Of a stretch of 64,000 bases of DNA, positions 43,757 through 52,922 are shown piece after piece. The stretch is from NCBI RefSeq assembly GCF_000621785.1, contig NZ_KK211348.1:131494-195493 (forward strand). The letters run 5' to 3'. Within the stretch, counting starts at the first letter, position 1. Each line of letters starts with the position of its first letter. This DNA comes from Ruminococcus flavefaciens ND2009. GTDB taxonomy: Bacteria; Bacillota; Clostridia; Oscillospirales; Ruminococcaceae. The notes below the pieces were generated by a model that was not told the origin of the DNA, made no database searches, and worked only from the letters and a program-made list of their open reading frames with translations. The position numbers were made by a program, and so were the translations under genes.

Positions 43757-44218
43757 TTAATCCAAAATTGTGAATCCGTATTTATCTTTATAAAGAGTGC
43801 TGATTTTGGCGAGCCGCTCCATGCAGTTTTCTTCACTGCCGATCAGGAAAGCCTTTCTGTGCATTAGTTCCGCTGCGTTCCGACGAATTCCTTCTTTCAG
43901 AAGCGGGATCAGTCTTTCCCTGTCTATAGAAAAACTCGCCGTTTTGTTTTCTTCACAGACTATACAATCCTCAAAATACGCCGCACCAAGAAAAACATCA
44001 TCAGCATTGCCGGAAAACAATGTCCGCAACGCCTCCTGAAAAAACAGCTTACAGCCTGCATTCCGATAAATATAGTCTCTCAAAACGGCATATGTTTCAG
44101 TTGGTACATTTAATTGCTGCGGTTCAAACTGCGATCTGTATTCTCTGGGAAGAGGATAAGTTCCTCTCAATAGCTTCAGAATCTCATTGATATCGAACAG
44201 GTTGATATTTTCTGGCAT
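43757..44218 (-). CDS. Immunity-like protein, paralogue of the gene at 44983
   Basis: 153 residues from the ATG at 44218 (AAAGGAGTG upstream). It starts PENINLFDINEILKLLRGTY and has a conserved body (LNVPTETYAVLRDYIY, FFQEALRTLFSGNADDVFLG, LIPLLKEGIRRNAAEL) about half identical to the gene at 44983-45438. Duplication of such small acidic soluble proteins next to each other is typical of polymorphic-toxin immunity arrays; the family is not identified. Confidence 0.75.
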   Translation of the reverse strand: MPENINLFDINEILKLLRGTYPLPREYRSQFEPQQLNVPTETYAVLRDYIYRNAGCKLFFQEALRTLFSGNADDVFLGAAYFEDCIVCEENKTASFSIDRERLIPLLKEGIRRNAAELMHRKAFLIGSEENCMERLAKISTLYKDKYGFTILD

Positions 44219-44236
44219 ATGGTTCACTCCTTTCAT

Positions 44237-44331
44237 TGACAACCTTTTTCCACACTCAATGTTATTTTGCAAACACCCGAATCGCAACTTTTGACAAGTC
44301 TGTTTTCTGCGATTTTACGCTGTTTTTCAGT
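44237..44331 (-). repeat. Iteron-type repeat D, copy 1
   Basis: TTGACAACCTTTTTCCACAC and ATCGCAACTTTTGACAAGTC mark a diverged relative of 45457-45560 and 53909-54000. It lies upstream of the 43757 gene. Confidence 0.65.
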
Positions 44332-44357
44332 ACGACATTCAGTGGCGCGGGGTGTTT

Positions 44358-44927
44358 TTATTCTTTCCGGATGACTGTTCCGGGGGCGGGCTCTTCGCAA
44401 CCCTGCGAAACATACTTTGAATCGCTGATCTCAATAAACTGCATCTTCTTTTTATCATAATCCCAATGCTGCACCGGATAATGATTGTTCAGCAGTTTTG
44501 TGTACTCACAAATCTCTTCAGACCATTGGGCGGGTGTCAGCCCGCCTTTAACCAGCCGCAGATAAGTTTCAAACCATGCAAGACGGAAATCATGGATTGC
44601 ATTAAACTGATAGTGACAGTGTTCAATATACATCCATTTTCCGTTTTCGGCGTGATCCTGCACATAACGCCATTTGAGTTCATCGGTATGGCGGGAACGG
44701 AGTTCTAATTGTTGGGCAATATTATTTGCGGCTTCTTTGAAAACCCAGATTCGCAAATCGTCATAAGAGTGAAAGGAATGCTGAATCTTATCGGGACCTC
44801 TGTCACCCTCGGTGTATACATCCAGCCCGCTTATATAAAAGCCTCTGTAGCAAAACGTGTTGGATAGGATATCGGCAGGAATATCCTTCGGCAGATGCTG
44901 TTTAATCCATTCTTCGTATTGTTTCAT
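44358..44927 (-). CDS. Immunity-like protein (possibly Imm63-like)
   Basis: 189 residues, soluble, with YGF-type aromatic motifs (FCYRGFYISGLDVYTEGDRG, YIEHCHYQFNAIHDFRLAWF) and the end QFIEISDSKYVSQGCEEPAP. AAAGGAG lies 8 bases before the ATG. It sits between the two paralogous immunity-like genes, each unit separated by the hairpin repeat. The Imm63 label is a guess from overall look; the gene is real. Confidence 0.7.
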   Translation of the reverse strand: MKQYEEWIKQHLPKDIPADILSNTFCYRGFYISGLDVYTEGDRGPDKIQHSFHSYDDLRIWVFKEAANNIAQQLELRSRHTDELKWRYVQDHAENGKWMYIEHCHYQFNAIHDFRLAWFETYLRLVKGGLTPAQWSEEICEYTKLLNNHYPVQHWDYDKKKMQFIEISDSKYVSQGCEEPAPGTVIRKE

Positions 44928-44944
44928 GATTGCTCCTTTCTCCC

Positions 44945-44985
44945 TGCCCGCATCACTGGTGATTCAGTGGTGCGGGGATTTTTTA
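44945..44985. repeat. Cassette hairpin, copy 5
   Basis: CCCGCATCACTGGTGATTCA plus GTGGTGCGGGGATTTTTTATT, between the genes at 44358-44927 and 44983-45438. Confidence 0.85.
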
Positions 44986-45438
44986 TTCATCCAAGAGTGT
45001 GAATCCGTATTCTTTTTCATCAGAGCTGCTGACAGTTCTGATCCACTCCAAACAGCTTGTGGAGCAGAATGCTGTTCTGCCGGACAGACCGTTCCTGTTC
45101 CGCCGTATACCCTCTTTCAGCAACGGAATCAGCATTGCTGTGTCAATGTGAAATGCCGCGAGTCCAAGCTTTTCGTCCAGAAGACATTCATCCACATAAT
45201 CAAAGCCGAGGAAAACATCACCGGCAGAACCGGAAAACAGCACCTTCAGTGCCTCTTGAAATACCCTTTTACAGTGCGGAGCCTTGTAAATATAATCCAC
45301 CAAAACAACAGAGACTTCTGTCGGAACATTCATAGGTTCATGGTCAAACTGCGACCGTTTCACGCGGCGTACAGAATATTCGCCTTTCAGCAGTTTGAGC
45401 ATTTCGTTTTTGTCAAGTAAATTGATGTGTTCTGGCAT
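44983..45438 (-). CDS. Immunity-like protein, paralogue of the gene at 43757
   Basis: 151 residues from the ATG at 45438 (AAAAGGAGGA upstream). PEHINLLDKNEMLKLLKGEY, then PTEVSVVLVDYIYKAP, VFQEALKVLFSGSAGDVFLG and LIPLLKEGIRRNRNG align with the gene two positions downstream. Cytosolic and acidic. Function is inferred only from context. Confidence 0.75.
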   Translation of the reverse strand: MPEHINLLDKNEMLKLLKGEYSVRRVKRSQFDHEPMNVPTEVSVVLVDYIYKAPHCKRVFQEALKVLFSGSAGDVFLGFDYVDECLLDEKLGLAAFHIDTAMLIPLLKEGIRRNRNGLSGRTAFCSTSCLEWIRTVSSSDEKEYGFTLLDE

Positions 45439-45456
45439 ATGGATTCCTCCTTTTAT

Positions 45457-45802
45457 TGACAACATTTCCACCCCCTCAACCCTATATATCAATCGCAATA
45501 TTTGATAAGTTTGTTTTTCTTCGATTCTACGACCTTTTCATTCCGTGACAACATTTTGACGCACTCTCAAACGCATGTTATCATTTTGACCCACTTTCCT
45601 CAGTGTGCAGAAATGTTGTCAGCCGTTTTCAGTGCGTAGATGTCTTTCCAGATACAGAAAAAACTGTCTCCAAGCTCTGTGTGCGATTTCACCATATTCT
45701 CGAAAATCATCGTAAAATCGGGGATTTTCAGCCATTATCCCTTGACATCAATACTACGCACTCAACGTGCCTAGCAGGGTCGGATTTGATGTCTTAACCG
45801 CA
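45457..45802 (+). repeat. Iteron array with core repeat C, copy 2
   Basis: TTGACAACATTTCCACCCCC, GTGACAACATTTTGACGCAC, TGTTATCATTTTGACCCACT and the inverse GTGTGCAGAAATGTTGTCAG iterate one motif (about 20 bp) within 160 bp. Then come ATCGTAAAATCGGGGATTTT and core C (45738-45767), followed by GATGTCTTAACCG. The layout matches 53909-54252. No gene is present in 45440-45990 except a remnant. Confidence 0.8.
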
Positions 45803-45837
45803 ATATAACAACGCAATCGCGATAGTCGTTGGGCGGG

Positions 45838-45919
45838 ATTGGATGTAGAAACGGTGATTTATGGTGTGGGACTGTATGATTCTCACGGAGAAATCTTACT
45901 TTACAGTGACGTCTCCTGA
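45838..45919 (+). pseudogene. Gene remnant
   Basis: A short open stretch without start reads LDVETVIYGVGLYDSHGEIL, LYSDVS, stop. Protein-like but unrecognised; likely the end of a lost gene. Confidence 0.35.
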
Positions 45920-45996
45920 TCATTCGATCTGTTAATCGGCAAGCTGTTCTAACATGTAATGACCTTTTCGGCAACGAACTGTACAACGATTAAAAA

Positions 45997-46788
45997 TTAG
46001 GGACTGTAGGCATTGATCAGATTTTTGAAAAGGATCCTCAGCAGCTCAGTATTTCCTTTGAAGAAACTAATTTTAGTGGGTAGCTTTCCTGTGGTAGGAT
46101 AGGCGCGTGTGACCGGTATCTCGCAAACATTCATGCCGAGCTGAGATGCACGAACTGACAAATACGCCAGCAGTTCATACGTCATAAATATATCACGTAG
46201 TGGCTGAACCCGTTGATCCTGCAGATACCTCGAAGAAAAAGCACGGTATGCGTTTGTGGTATCTGTAAAATGATAGTGTGCTGTGATTGAGATCACAGGT
46301 GCATGGAGCAGCCTGACAGCAAGTGTCCGGATCAGCGGTGTGTTGACTGCTTTTCCGCCCTTCACAAACCGGGAGCCCTGCACAAAATCATAGCCTTGCT
46401 TCAGCTTTTCAATGAAGCGCGGCACATCCTCAATGCTGTCCTTATCATTTCCGTCAATTGTGATAATTCCCTGATATCCGCGTTCCAGTGCCCAGCTGAT
46501 TCCCATGCGAAGCTGTGCTCCCTGCTTCCCGGGACCGCATTTAATCAGTAAAGTGTTGACTTTAAGGCTTTGAAGGCGTTGCCTTTCTGTACTGCCATCT
46601 TCAGAACCGCCATCGCAGATTGTAATGTCCGCATACTCACTGATATTTGCCGCAGATGCTCTGCGGAGTTCGTGAATGATTCTACTTCCTTCATTGATAA
46701 TTGGAATCAGAACAACATAGGCTTTGGTTCTGGGATGAAACTCAAAACATTCATACGCCGGAACACCCGGTTTTTCCTTTACGGTCAT
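45997..46788 (-). CDS. Family 2 glycosyltransferase
   Basis: 263 residues from the ATG at 46788, overlapping the upstream stop as ATGA. GT-A fold: VVLIPIINEGSRIIHELRRA, the metal and sugar-binding DGGSEDGST and TIDGNDKDSIEDV. It resembles DPM1-type enzymes that act on polyprenyl phosphate or a growing glycan. Last gene of a six-gene operon. Confidence 0.88.
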   Translation of the reverse strand: MTVKEKPGVPAYECFEFHPRTKAYVVLIPIINEGSRIIHELRRASAANISEYADITICDGGSEDGSTERQRLQSLKVNTLLIKCGPGKQGAQLRMGISWALERGYQGIITIDGNDKDSIEDVPRFIEKLKQGYDFVQGSRFVKGGKAVNTPLIRTLAVRLLHAPVISITAHYHFTDTTNAYRAFSSRYLQDQRVQPLRDIFMTYELLAYLSVRASQLGMNVCEIPVTRAYPTTGKLPTKISFFKGNTELLRILFKNLINAYSP

Positions 46789-47573
46789 CCAAACACCTCG
46801 CCAACATACGAAGCAACAGCCATCAGTACAGAAGGATGGTCCGGCTGTTTCATTTCGACTGAAATATACCCTGTATAGCCTTCTGCTGTCAGCAGCCGGC
46901 ATAATGCCTCATGCAGTGGGTGTGGTTGGATTGGTGCCAGATATGGCTCACTGATATGTACATGGCTGATGTAACGGACTTGACCGCGCAACACAGAAAC
47001 ATCCTCCTGATTGGCAAGCATCGTTCCGACATCCAGATTCAGGCGGATTCCGGGCGAATCAATCGCACGGATCAGCTCCAGCGCAGCGGCAGTGTCATTC
47101 AGGTAGTTGGTCTGATAGATTGCCGGATTCGCTTCAATACCGATGACGGTGTGCTTTTCAGCCGCGTATTCGCCAAGTTCTTCAAAAAACGCAATTCCCT
47201 TCTGATAATCCGAACGTTCATGAACGCTCCGGTTCTTTGGACATCCAAAGACAAGGTTCCCGCATTCAAGTGCGGAAGCAAAATCAATCGCCTTTTGCGT
47301 ATAAGAAAGCAGCGTCTGTCGTTCCTCCTCAGACCCGAAAAGCTGTTCCTGCCTACCGAACCAGATCGACTGCATCGAGGATACCCGAAAGCCATATTGT
47401 CTCCGAAGGCGTTCATACCACTGCTTTGCCTCGGGAATGTGATCATACGGTGCCTCCGGCACGAGCTTTGTCGGAGCAATCTCAATCGCCGTAAACCCGT
47501 TTTTCATGAGGAATGTACAAACCTCCTCATGTGTTTCATTGCTCCATGCGATATTAGAAAATGATAATTTCAT
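46785..47573 (-). CDS. Sugar phosphate isomerase/epimerase (xylose-isomerase-like barrel)
   Basis: 262 residues of the AP-endonuclease-2/xylose-isomerase-like TIM-barrel family. It starts KLSFSNIAW with GFTAIEIAP, and has metal-site strands IGIEANPA, RLNLDVGTM, SHVHISEP and ISVEMKQP. It probably isomerises or epimerises a sugar, making a precursor for the transferases in the operon. Confidence 0.88.
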   Translation of the reverse strand: MKLSFSNIAWSNETHEEVCTFLMKNGFTAIEIAPTKLVPEAPYDHIPEAKQWYERLRRQYGFRVSSMQSIWFGRQEQLFGSEEERQTLLSYTQKAIDFASALECGNLVFGCPKNRSVHERSDYQKGIAFFEELGEYAAEKHTVIGIEANPAIYQTNYLNDTAAALELIRAIDSPGIRLNLDVGTMLANQEDVSVLRGQVRYISHVHISEPYLAPIQPHPLHEALCRLLTAEGYTGYISVEMKQPDHPSVLMAVASYVGEVFG

Positions 47574-47595
47574 AATGCTTCACCAGAATCGTTAT

Positions 47596-48888
47596 TTATT
47601 TTACAAATTTCAGAATAATTTTCCCATCCGGTTGTATTTTCTCGCTTCCGTCCGGAGCCACGATGCGAATATGACTTGTTACTGTGGCAATCAGACAATA
47701 TGCTGCTGTCTGCGCGAATCCCAGATAATACAGGACGAAATTTATATGCGTGTGAATATAGGAATGAGACTTTGCAAGAATGAACCAGGACAAAGGTGCT
47801 GCCAAATGGAGCAGCAGCAGTGATAAATCCTGCTTCCTATCACGCTTGAATAAAACGCGATCTGTCAGCAGAAACAGCAAAGAAGCCACTAACAGCAGCA
47901 GCATTTTTTTGCCTTCTTCATAATCCCATAAGTACTTTTTCAGAACGGTGCCGCTGGAGGCATTCAACGAATCAAAATAGGCGGGATTAAACTCCTCGGG
48001 ATTTCCAAACGTCCTTCGATGGACAAGATAATGCATAAAAAAATCATATCCTTGCCGTATATTGCCGTTTCCGTAAACGGCCATCTGCACGACCGCTGCC
48101 ACAGCAAAGCCAGCCAGCATACAGAGGCCGGAAATCAGTATGCAGCGGAAAAGGGAGGCACGTTTTTCCTTGTGCAGGATCCATTCCGCCGCCAGCCATA
48201 CCTCAGCAGCGATCAGAATGGTAGACAAGTATTCAAATCCGCACAGACTTTTGATGATAACAGATGCAAAAAACAGAGGATACAGCAGCTTTCGGTATTT
48301 ATCATGTGTCAGGCACAATATACCCAGCAGCATGGGGACAAACCAGGTAAACATTACCCAGTATAGATTCGGTGAAAAACTACTGATCCAATTAGAATTA
48401 ACGGAAATTGCCCAGAAACAGATGGCATACAGCAGATGATACCGTCGATACAGTTGGATTGTGATGGCGACAAGAAGCGCTGAGAAAACAGCACAGCAGC
48501 TCCAGCGAAACCAGGTTATCATCCGGATGTCTCTGAAAAGGCGGGTAACCGCACAGAAGAAGTATCCTTGCAGCCCCAACTGTGAATAATAAGTTGTATA
48601 GGTGTATTCATTCTCCAGTGTCGGATCTTCTTCAAGGAGATACAGATACATCATTTGACTGCCGTTATTATTAAGATATCCGAGTCCAAACTGACTCTGA
48701 TCAATCTCGTGGTGATTGATCAAGGCAATTATCGGATCACCAACAAGGCTTTCAGAATCCAATTGAAAGGATACCTCGGCTTTCAGCATCAGGAGGCCAA
48801 AGGTTAGAATCACGAGCAGGATCAGCGCAGGGATTCTGTATCTCTCCAGGTGATGCTTTTCAATCAAGTATTTCAGACAACCGTTCAT
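47596..48888 (-). CDS. Multi-span membrane protein of the glycan operon
   Basis: 430 residues, about 10-12 membrane segments, N-terminus inside (start CLKYLIEKHHLERYRIPALI). No signature was recognised; large loops with aspartates early (SLVGDPIIALINHHEIDQSQ) resemble GT-C type or uncharacterised glycan membrane proteins. It overlaps the upstream epimerase gene by 29 bases, indicating coupling. Glycan assembly is inferred from the neighbours. Confidence 0.8.
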   Translation of the reverse strand: MNGCLKYLIEKHHLERYRIPALILLVILTFGLLMLKAEVSFQLDSESLVGDPIIALINHHEIDQSQFGLGYLNNNGSQMMYLYLLEEDPTLENEYTYTTYYSQLGLQGYFFCAVTRLFRDIRMITWFRWSCCAVFSALLVAITIQLYRRYHLLYAICFWAISVNSNWISSFSPNLYWVMFTWFVPMLLGILCLTHDKYRKLLYPLFFASVIIKSLCGFEYLSTILIAAEVWLAAEWILHKEKRASLFRCILISGLCMLAGFAVAAVVQMAVYGNGNIRQGYDFFMHYLVHRRTFGNPEEFNPAYFDSLNASSGTVLKKYLWDYEEGKKMLLLLVASLLFLLTDRVLFKRDRKQDLSLLLLHLAAPLSWFILAKSHSYIHTHINFVLYYLGFAQTAAYCLIATVTSHIRIVAPDGSEKIQPDGKIILKFVK

Positions 48889-49795
48889 GATGATAAAACC
48901 TCTTCACCTGTTGCAAAATATGTGCCTTACTGTCAATATAACCGTTACACCCGCCAAACAGCTCCGCATAAGCCGTCCGGTAATCGTAGAGGGCAGGCGT
49001 TTGTGTGATCTCGTTATGAAACGTCTTTCCGGTACAATAGTGATAGATTTCACTCGCCGTGACGGGTTCCGTTGCAGGATGCCAGAACGTCAGGTCATGC
49101 GCCAGCGCTGTCTGTAGATCTTCCCAGAGGCGGAAAAGAGAATAGAACTGGAACTGACTGCGGCTGTCTGTAAAGCGGAGTGCTGTAAAATCAAGCGCCT
49201 CAAAGCGCTTTCTGAGTTCAGCACGGCAGTTGTCCGGTACATCCAGTTTGAAAAAGCCGTTTGGACATGGTATGAAGAAACGGCGAATCTCCAGATCTTT
49301 TTCAGATAATTCCAGAAGCTTCTCTTCCCTTAGCATCGTGGGAATAAGATGGATCATGTCATACAGAAAGTTCTTTTTCAGCCCATTTCCGAACAATGCG
49401 GGCAGTCTGACAATCAGCGCATCCGGAAAATGACTGCGTACCCACTGCTCAAGCAATGCACGGTTCCGCCCGTAAGCCTGCGGTGCTGTCAGATCCGGCA
49501 TCGAATGCTCATCCACTCCAACCGGACTTGGGAACACATCTACCGTAGAAATCAGCACCAGCTTGCGCGGTTTGATCCTCTCAATGTTGAATTCTGCCTG
49601 ACGAATCCGTTCCAGATCCAATTCCGGTTCTGAGTTAGCAATAAATTTTTCTGCGCGGATGCCTGCATAGATCAGAAGATCCGGCTGTGTTCCGTATGCT
49701 TTTTCGATATCTGTCGAATGATACACGGCATCAAATTGTCCGGAAACGCAGAGATTACTCCCCACAAATCCGGTATTTCCTACCAATGCTTTCAT
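48860..49795 (-). CDS. NAD-dependent epimerase/dehydratase (SDR family)
   Basis: 311 residues. The dinucleotide-binding start is KALVGNTGFVGSNLC; the short-chain dehydrogenase strand LVLISTVDVF contains the Ser/Thr, and AYGRNRALLE has the YxxxK-like Tyr and Arg in place of Lys. The second half is shorter than normal. It may modify an NDP-sugar for the operon. Arg for the catalytic Lys is unusual. Confidence 0.82.
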   Translation of the reverse strand: MKALVGNTGFVGSNLCVSGQFDAVYHSTDIEKAYGTQPDLLIYAGIRAEKFIANSEPELDLERIRQAEFNIERIKPRKLVLISTVDVFPSPVGVDEHSMPDLTAPQAYGRNRALLEQWVRSHFPDALIVRLPALFGNGLKKNFLYDMIHLIPTMLREEKLLELSEKDLEIRRFFIPCPNGFFKLDVPDNCRAELRKRFEALDFTALRFTDSRSQFQFYSLFRLWEDLQTALAHDLTFWHPATEPVTASEIYHYCTGKTFHNEITQTPALYDYRTAYAELFGGCNGYIDSKAHILQQVKRFYHHERLSEILD

Positions 49796-49809
49796 ACTGT
49801 GCCTGCTTT

Positions 49810-50739
49810 CTATTTCGTCAGCTTTTCAATGCTGCTGAAATGATAATGTTTTCTTTTGAATACCAGATTGATCAGAAGCTGCAGATACCTGATGATTACG
49901 GTCAAGATCCCGAACATCCCGAAGAATGCAATGGAAAGAAACAGGATAGTCGTTGTCCAGCCCTCGACAGGCTCTGCCGCCAGATAAATGATGACGGAAT
50001 ACACGGTCATTAACAGAGAGATCAGCATCATGCTGACCGTCATTGCCATTGAAAAACGATAGCCGAACTCCGTGAACAGGATCAAAGAATCCATTGCGAG
50101 CGTACTGCGGAATCTTCCTGCCGCCGAATCAAGCTGCGGCTGTTTCAGGTCTGGCTGAAATGTGATACGCGCCCCCTGAAATCCGGACGTCTGGTAGATT
50201 ACTTTCCGATACGGGATCAAGACATTATCGTCATTCACACGGTTGATGAGCCGGCGGCTGACGATACGAAAGCGTTCCGTGTCCATCCGGATGTCAGTCA
50301 GTCTTGCAAACAGCCGGTAGAACAGCCAAGACGAATAACGTCTGTTTTTATCCGGCGACACGCTGACAAGATCGTACCCCTCACGCATCTTCTGATAAGC
50401 CTGAAAAATCAATTCAAACGGATAATCACAAGCGATGCTGTCGAATTCATAGATCATATCTCCAATCGCAAGGTCATTTCCAGCATTCACAGACATTTCC
50501 AGCCCGTGAAAGCTGCTCATGCGGAGGATCGTAATACTGCAGGAGGAGGACGAACGGCTGACCTCTCTGATTTTTTCGGCACTCTGATCGGAGGAAGCAT
50601 CATCCACAAGAATGATTTCCGCATTCTGGAAACGGCTTTCCAATTCTGTAATTAGTTTTGTCAAAAATGATCCGATCTCCTGTTCGTAATTGTGAACATA
50701 CACAACTGCAGAGATAAATATCTTTTCTTTGTTATCCAT
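49810..50739 (-). CDS. Family 2 glycosyltransferase with C-terminal membrane segments
   Basis: 309 residues from the ATG at 50739, 8 bases before the upstream stop. GT-A domain (ISAVVYVHNYEQEIGSFLTK, IILVDDASSDQSAEKIREVS) and two late membrane segments (FSMAMTVSMMLISLLMTVYS; WTTTILFLSIAFFGMFGILT) as in polyprenyl-phosphate glycosyltransferases such as GtrB or DPM-like enzymes. It probably loads a sugar onto a lipid carrier. Confidence 0.88.
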   Translation of the reverse strand: MDNKEKIFISAVVYVHNYEQEIGSFLTKLITELESRFQNAEIILVDDASSDQSAEKIREVSRSSSSCSITILRMSSFHGLEMSVNAGNDLAIGDMIYEFDSIACDYPFELIFQAYQKMREGYDLVSVSPDKNRRYSSWLFYRLFARLTDIRMDTERFRIVSRRLINRVNDDNVLIPYRKVIYQTSGFQGARITFQPDLKQPQLDSAAGRFRSTLAMDSLILFTEFGYRFSMAMTVSMMLISLLMTVYSVIIYLAAEPVEGWTTTILFLSIAFFGMFGILTVIIRYLQLLINLVFKRKHYHFSSIEKLTK

Positions 50740-51862
50740 TCTGTAACACCTCATCCAAATCGTAAACTGTATTGATCTTTCCGGAAAGAACACTCACAAA
50801 TGTCGGGGCAGACGAATGCACACGAATCACAGTAGGGCGTGAATCATCAATTTCTGAACTCATCAGAATCGGCTTCATTGAAAAAATAGAGCTATGATAG
50901 GTGAATTGATAGGCATCCAGAAGATACTTTTTGGCAAGATTTTTCATATATGGATAAGCTGTTTGCGGTCGAGCCGGACAGGTATTGCAGTTTCCGAGAA
51001 ACGTTGCACAGCATCCATCGCTTGACTGCTCCTGGCAGGCGAAGGCCGGAAGCTGATCATAGCATACAGAATGCGGCGTAAAGGTAACAGCAGTCAGGGA
51101 ATGCAGACCGGTCTTTCCATAGGGCATGATTGAAAAGAAAGGCCCATCCATGACAGTGATGCCGATATCCCGCAGTTTTTCATTAACCTCACAGAGAATC
51201 AGCTCGCAGAGTTCATACTTGATGCGGAATTGCTCTCCGCCGATCATGCTGATGATCTGATTGACTCCCGCGTAGGAGGCGTTGAGGACAAAGGGCGCTG
51301 ACACACATGTCCCGTCCGGCAGTGTGACTTCATACTGTCCCTGCACAGCCTGGATTGCCTTTGGGCGAACGCCAAACCATAATGTACAGTTATCTGTATA
51401 TGCAGCAAGCTCCTTTCGGAAATACGTTTTCAGGATCTCTGCATCATAGGTATATTCCTTGGTCAGAAACGCACTGTCGCACATGTTGGAATGAAAGAAC
51501 TGATCTGGATGCAGCGTTTCACAAGGGATTTCCGCTGCACGGCAGAATGCCCTGAACTGTGCGGCATTGGTCCACGAAAAGACACTCGAGGTAGCATAGA
51601 TCTGCTGAAATTCACTGTTGATGCAAAAGCCGTAATCCTGCACAAAGCGTTCAAAATACTTTGCTGAACGAATGGCAGTGGAAAGAGAACGCGGGTAATG
51701 ATAGCCCTGATGTACTCTTGCCTGATTGATTTTTGTCGCCCGCTGAAAAGCATCCTGTTCACACTCCAGCACAAGCACGCGCATGCCAAGACGGCAGCAG
51801 AACAAAGCTGCATACAGCCCATACAGCCCTGCGCCGATTATAATTCTGTCAAATTCATTCAC
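50732..51862 (-). CDS. FAD-dependent oxidoreductase (DAO family)
   Basis: 376 residues. Rossmann start FDRIIIGAGLYGLYAALFCC with GxGxxG and the following acid (LVLECEQD). The body has a DAO-family substrate part (INQARVHQGYHYPRSL, PFVLNASYAGVNQII). It oxidises an amine or alcohol on an unknown substrate, probably a sugar. First gene of the operon; start ATG with AGGAG 7 bases upstream. Confidence 0.86.
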   Translation of the reverse strand: MNEFDRIIIGAGLYGLYAALFCCRLGMRVLVLECEQDAFQRATKINQARVHQGYHYPRSLSTAIRSAKYFERFVQDYGFCINSEFQQIYATSSVFSWTNAAQFRAFCRAAEIPCETLHPDQFFHSNMCDSAFLTKEYTYDAEILKTYFRKELAAYTDNCTLWFGVRPKAIQAVQGQYEVTLPDGTCVSAPFVLNASYAGVNQIISMIGGEQFRIKYELCELILCEVNEKLRDIGITVMDGPFFSIMPYGKTGLHSLTAVTFTPHSVCYDQLPAFACQEQSSDGCCATFLGNCNTCPARPQTAYPYMKNLAKKYLLDAYQFTYHSSIFSMKPILMSSEIDDSRPTVIRVHSSAPTFVSVLSGKINTVYDLDEVLQNG

Positions 51863-52315
51863 ATTTTTCTCCTAACCCGTTTTATCGTTCACGCCACGTT
51901 ATACCCTCTAGTGATAAGCTATCTATGTGGAAGTCGATTGTTGTAATATGCTAATACATCTTTAATAAAGAAGTTCTCTTTTAATCATCTACTGTTCTAA
52001 CGGGATTGCCGTCGATAATTCAGTTAAATTCACCTATTGCTGCCATAAGGATTTCTCTATTAAATGTAGCTATTTTGAATTAATCTTTTTCGCAAGCTTC
52101 GTTGATAACATGACTGGTTGTATATCCACATTTATTACCATTCGCAGCACGTACTTGTTACCTTTATATTAGCAATAATCATCCACTGAAATCTTCATAA
52201 AGAACGAATCATCTTGACTAAAGTCAAAAGTCTATAAATCAAGGTAAGATTAAAACGGCTGCCTTTTTTACCAAACCATACCACTAGGAATGAAATATGG
52301 TTATGATAATGTACT
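51863..52315 (-). other. Long 5' leader of the glycan operon, possible decayed insertion sequence
   Basis: About 450 bases lie between the promoter at 52322-52350 and the oxidoreductase start. On the minus strand the last part contains ATATTACAACAATCGACTTC (YYNNRLPH in one frame), like the end of an IS3-type transposase, with several stops. No riboswitch pattern is recognised. It may be a leader with an old insertion. Confidence 0.4.
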
Positions 52316-52321
52316 TATACC

Positions 52322-52350
52322 ATTATATCACATTATGCTGATTTAGTCAA
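52322..52350 (-). promoter_or_regulatory. Promoter of the glycan operon
   Basis: Minus strand TTGACT (52350-52345), 17 bases, TATAAT (52327-52322). Confidence 0.8.
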
Positions 52351-52527
52351 TGAGATTATATGAACAATTCGGCGTTTCGTACTGCCAAACATCGCATTTA
52401 CGGGCTTTATCAGCTTGTGTGGTAGAAACACATATTATCGAAACACGTTTTTTATCTACCAGATTTTCTACAAAAATCGCTCTTTTTCGTTCTCTTTTTC
52501 TCGCTATATTTTTTTCGATATTATATT

Positions 52528-52896
52528 TTATAATGCTGACGCTTGCGATTCACCTGTATTTTCTGGTGATTCGCTTTTCTTTTTTCTACCACCTGACTTT
52601 TTAGGTGCAGGCTTATCTGTTGTCTTTGATGTGGACTTCACGCTTTCGGATTTCTTGTCCGCAGTCTTTTTCGCTGCCGCCTTCTTCCGTGCAGGCTTCT
52701 TCTTAGATGCAGGCTCGGTAGTTTCCGCAGGAGATTTTGTCTGTACTTCGGTTTCAGGTTCACCGTCAAGCACTCTTGCGATAGTCTCGGCTGAGATCAC
52801 CTTTGCGTTATATTCCAAATGACTATAAAGGTTCGCCGTGATTGTATAGTTGCTATGTCCGCGCCACTCTTGAATTTGCTTTTCTGAATGAACATC
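52528..52896 (-). pseudogene. Tyrosine recombinase, C-terminal fragment with Lys/Ala-rich tail
   Basis: On the minus strand the frame reads SEKQIQEWRGHSNYTITANL, YSHLEYNAKVISAETIARVL. This is the last catalytic block (GHS, then the nucleophile Tyr) of a phage-type integrase related to the intact one at 62662. The N-terminal 300 residues are missing and the Leu before GHS is Arg. The tail (KKKPARKKAAAKKTADKKSE...) is an unusual H1-like extension. Seen alone it looks like a small basic protein. Confidence 0.8.
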
Positions 52897-52922
52897 GGTT
52901 AGAGCCTTGCTTCGGAGAGTGC

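Noticed and set aside
43343..45498. True integron cassette array
   Set aside because: The repeats are 3' of each gene and fold, but lack the GTTRRRY core sites of attC and no integron integrase is in the window. Kept only as an analogy.
45457..45802. CRISPR array
   Set aside because: Repeats are diverged, in both orientations and irregularly spaced, and no cas gene is nearby.
51863..52315. Riboswitch in the long leader of the glycan operon
   Set aside because: No known aptamer pattern or terminator before the start codon was seen; a transposase-like YYNNR remnant is a better explanation.
52528..52818. Small histone H1-like Lys/Ala-rich protein
   Set aside because: The frame continues upstream into GHSNYTITANLYSHL, the end of a tyrosine recombinase, so the basic stretch is an integrase tail in a pseudogene.
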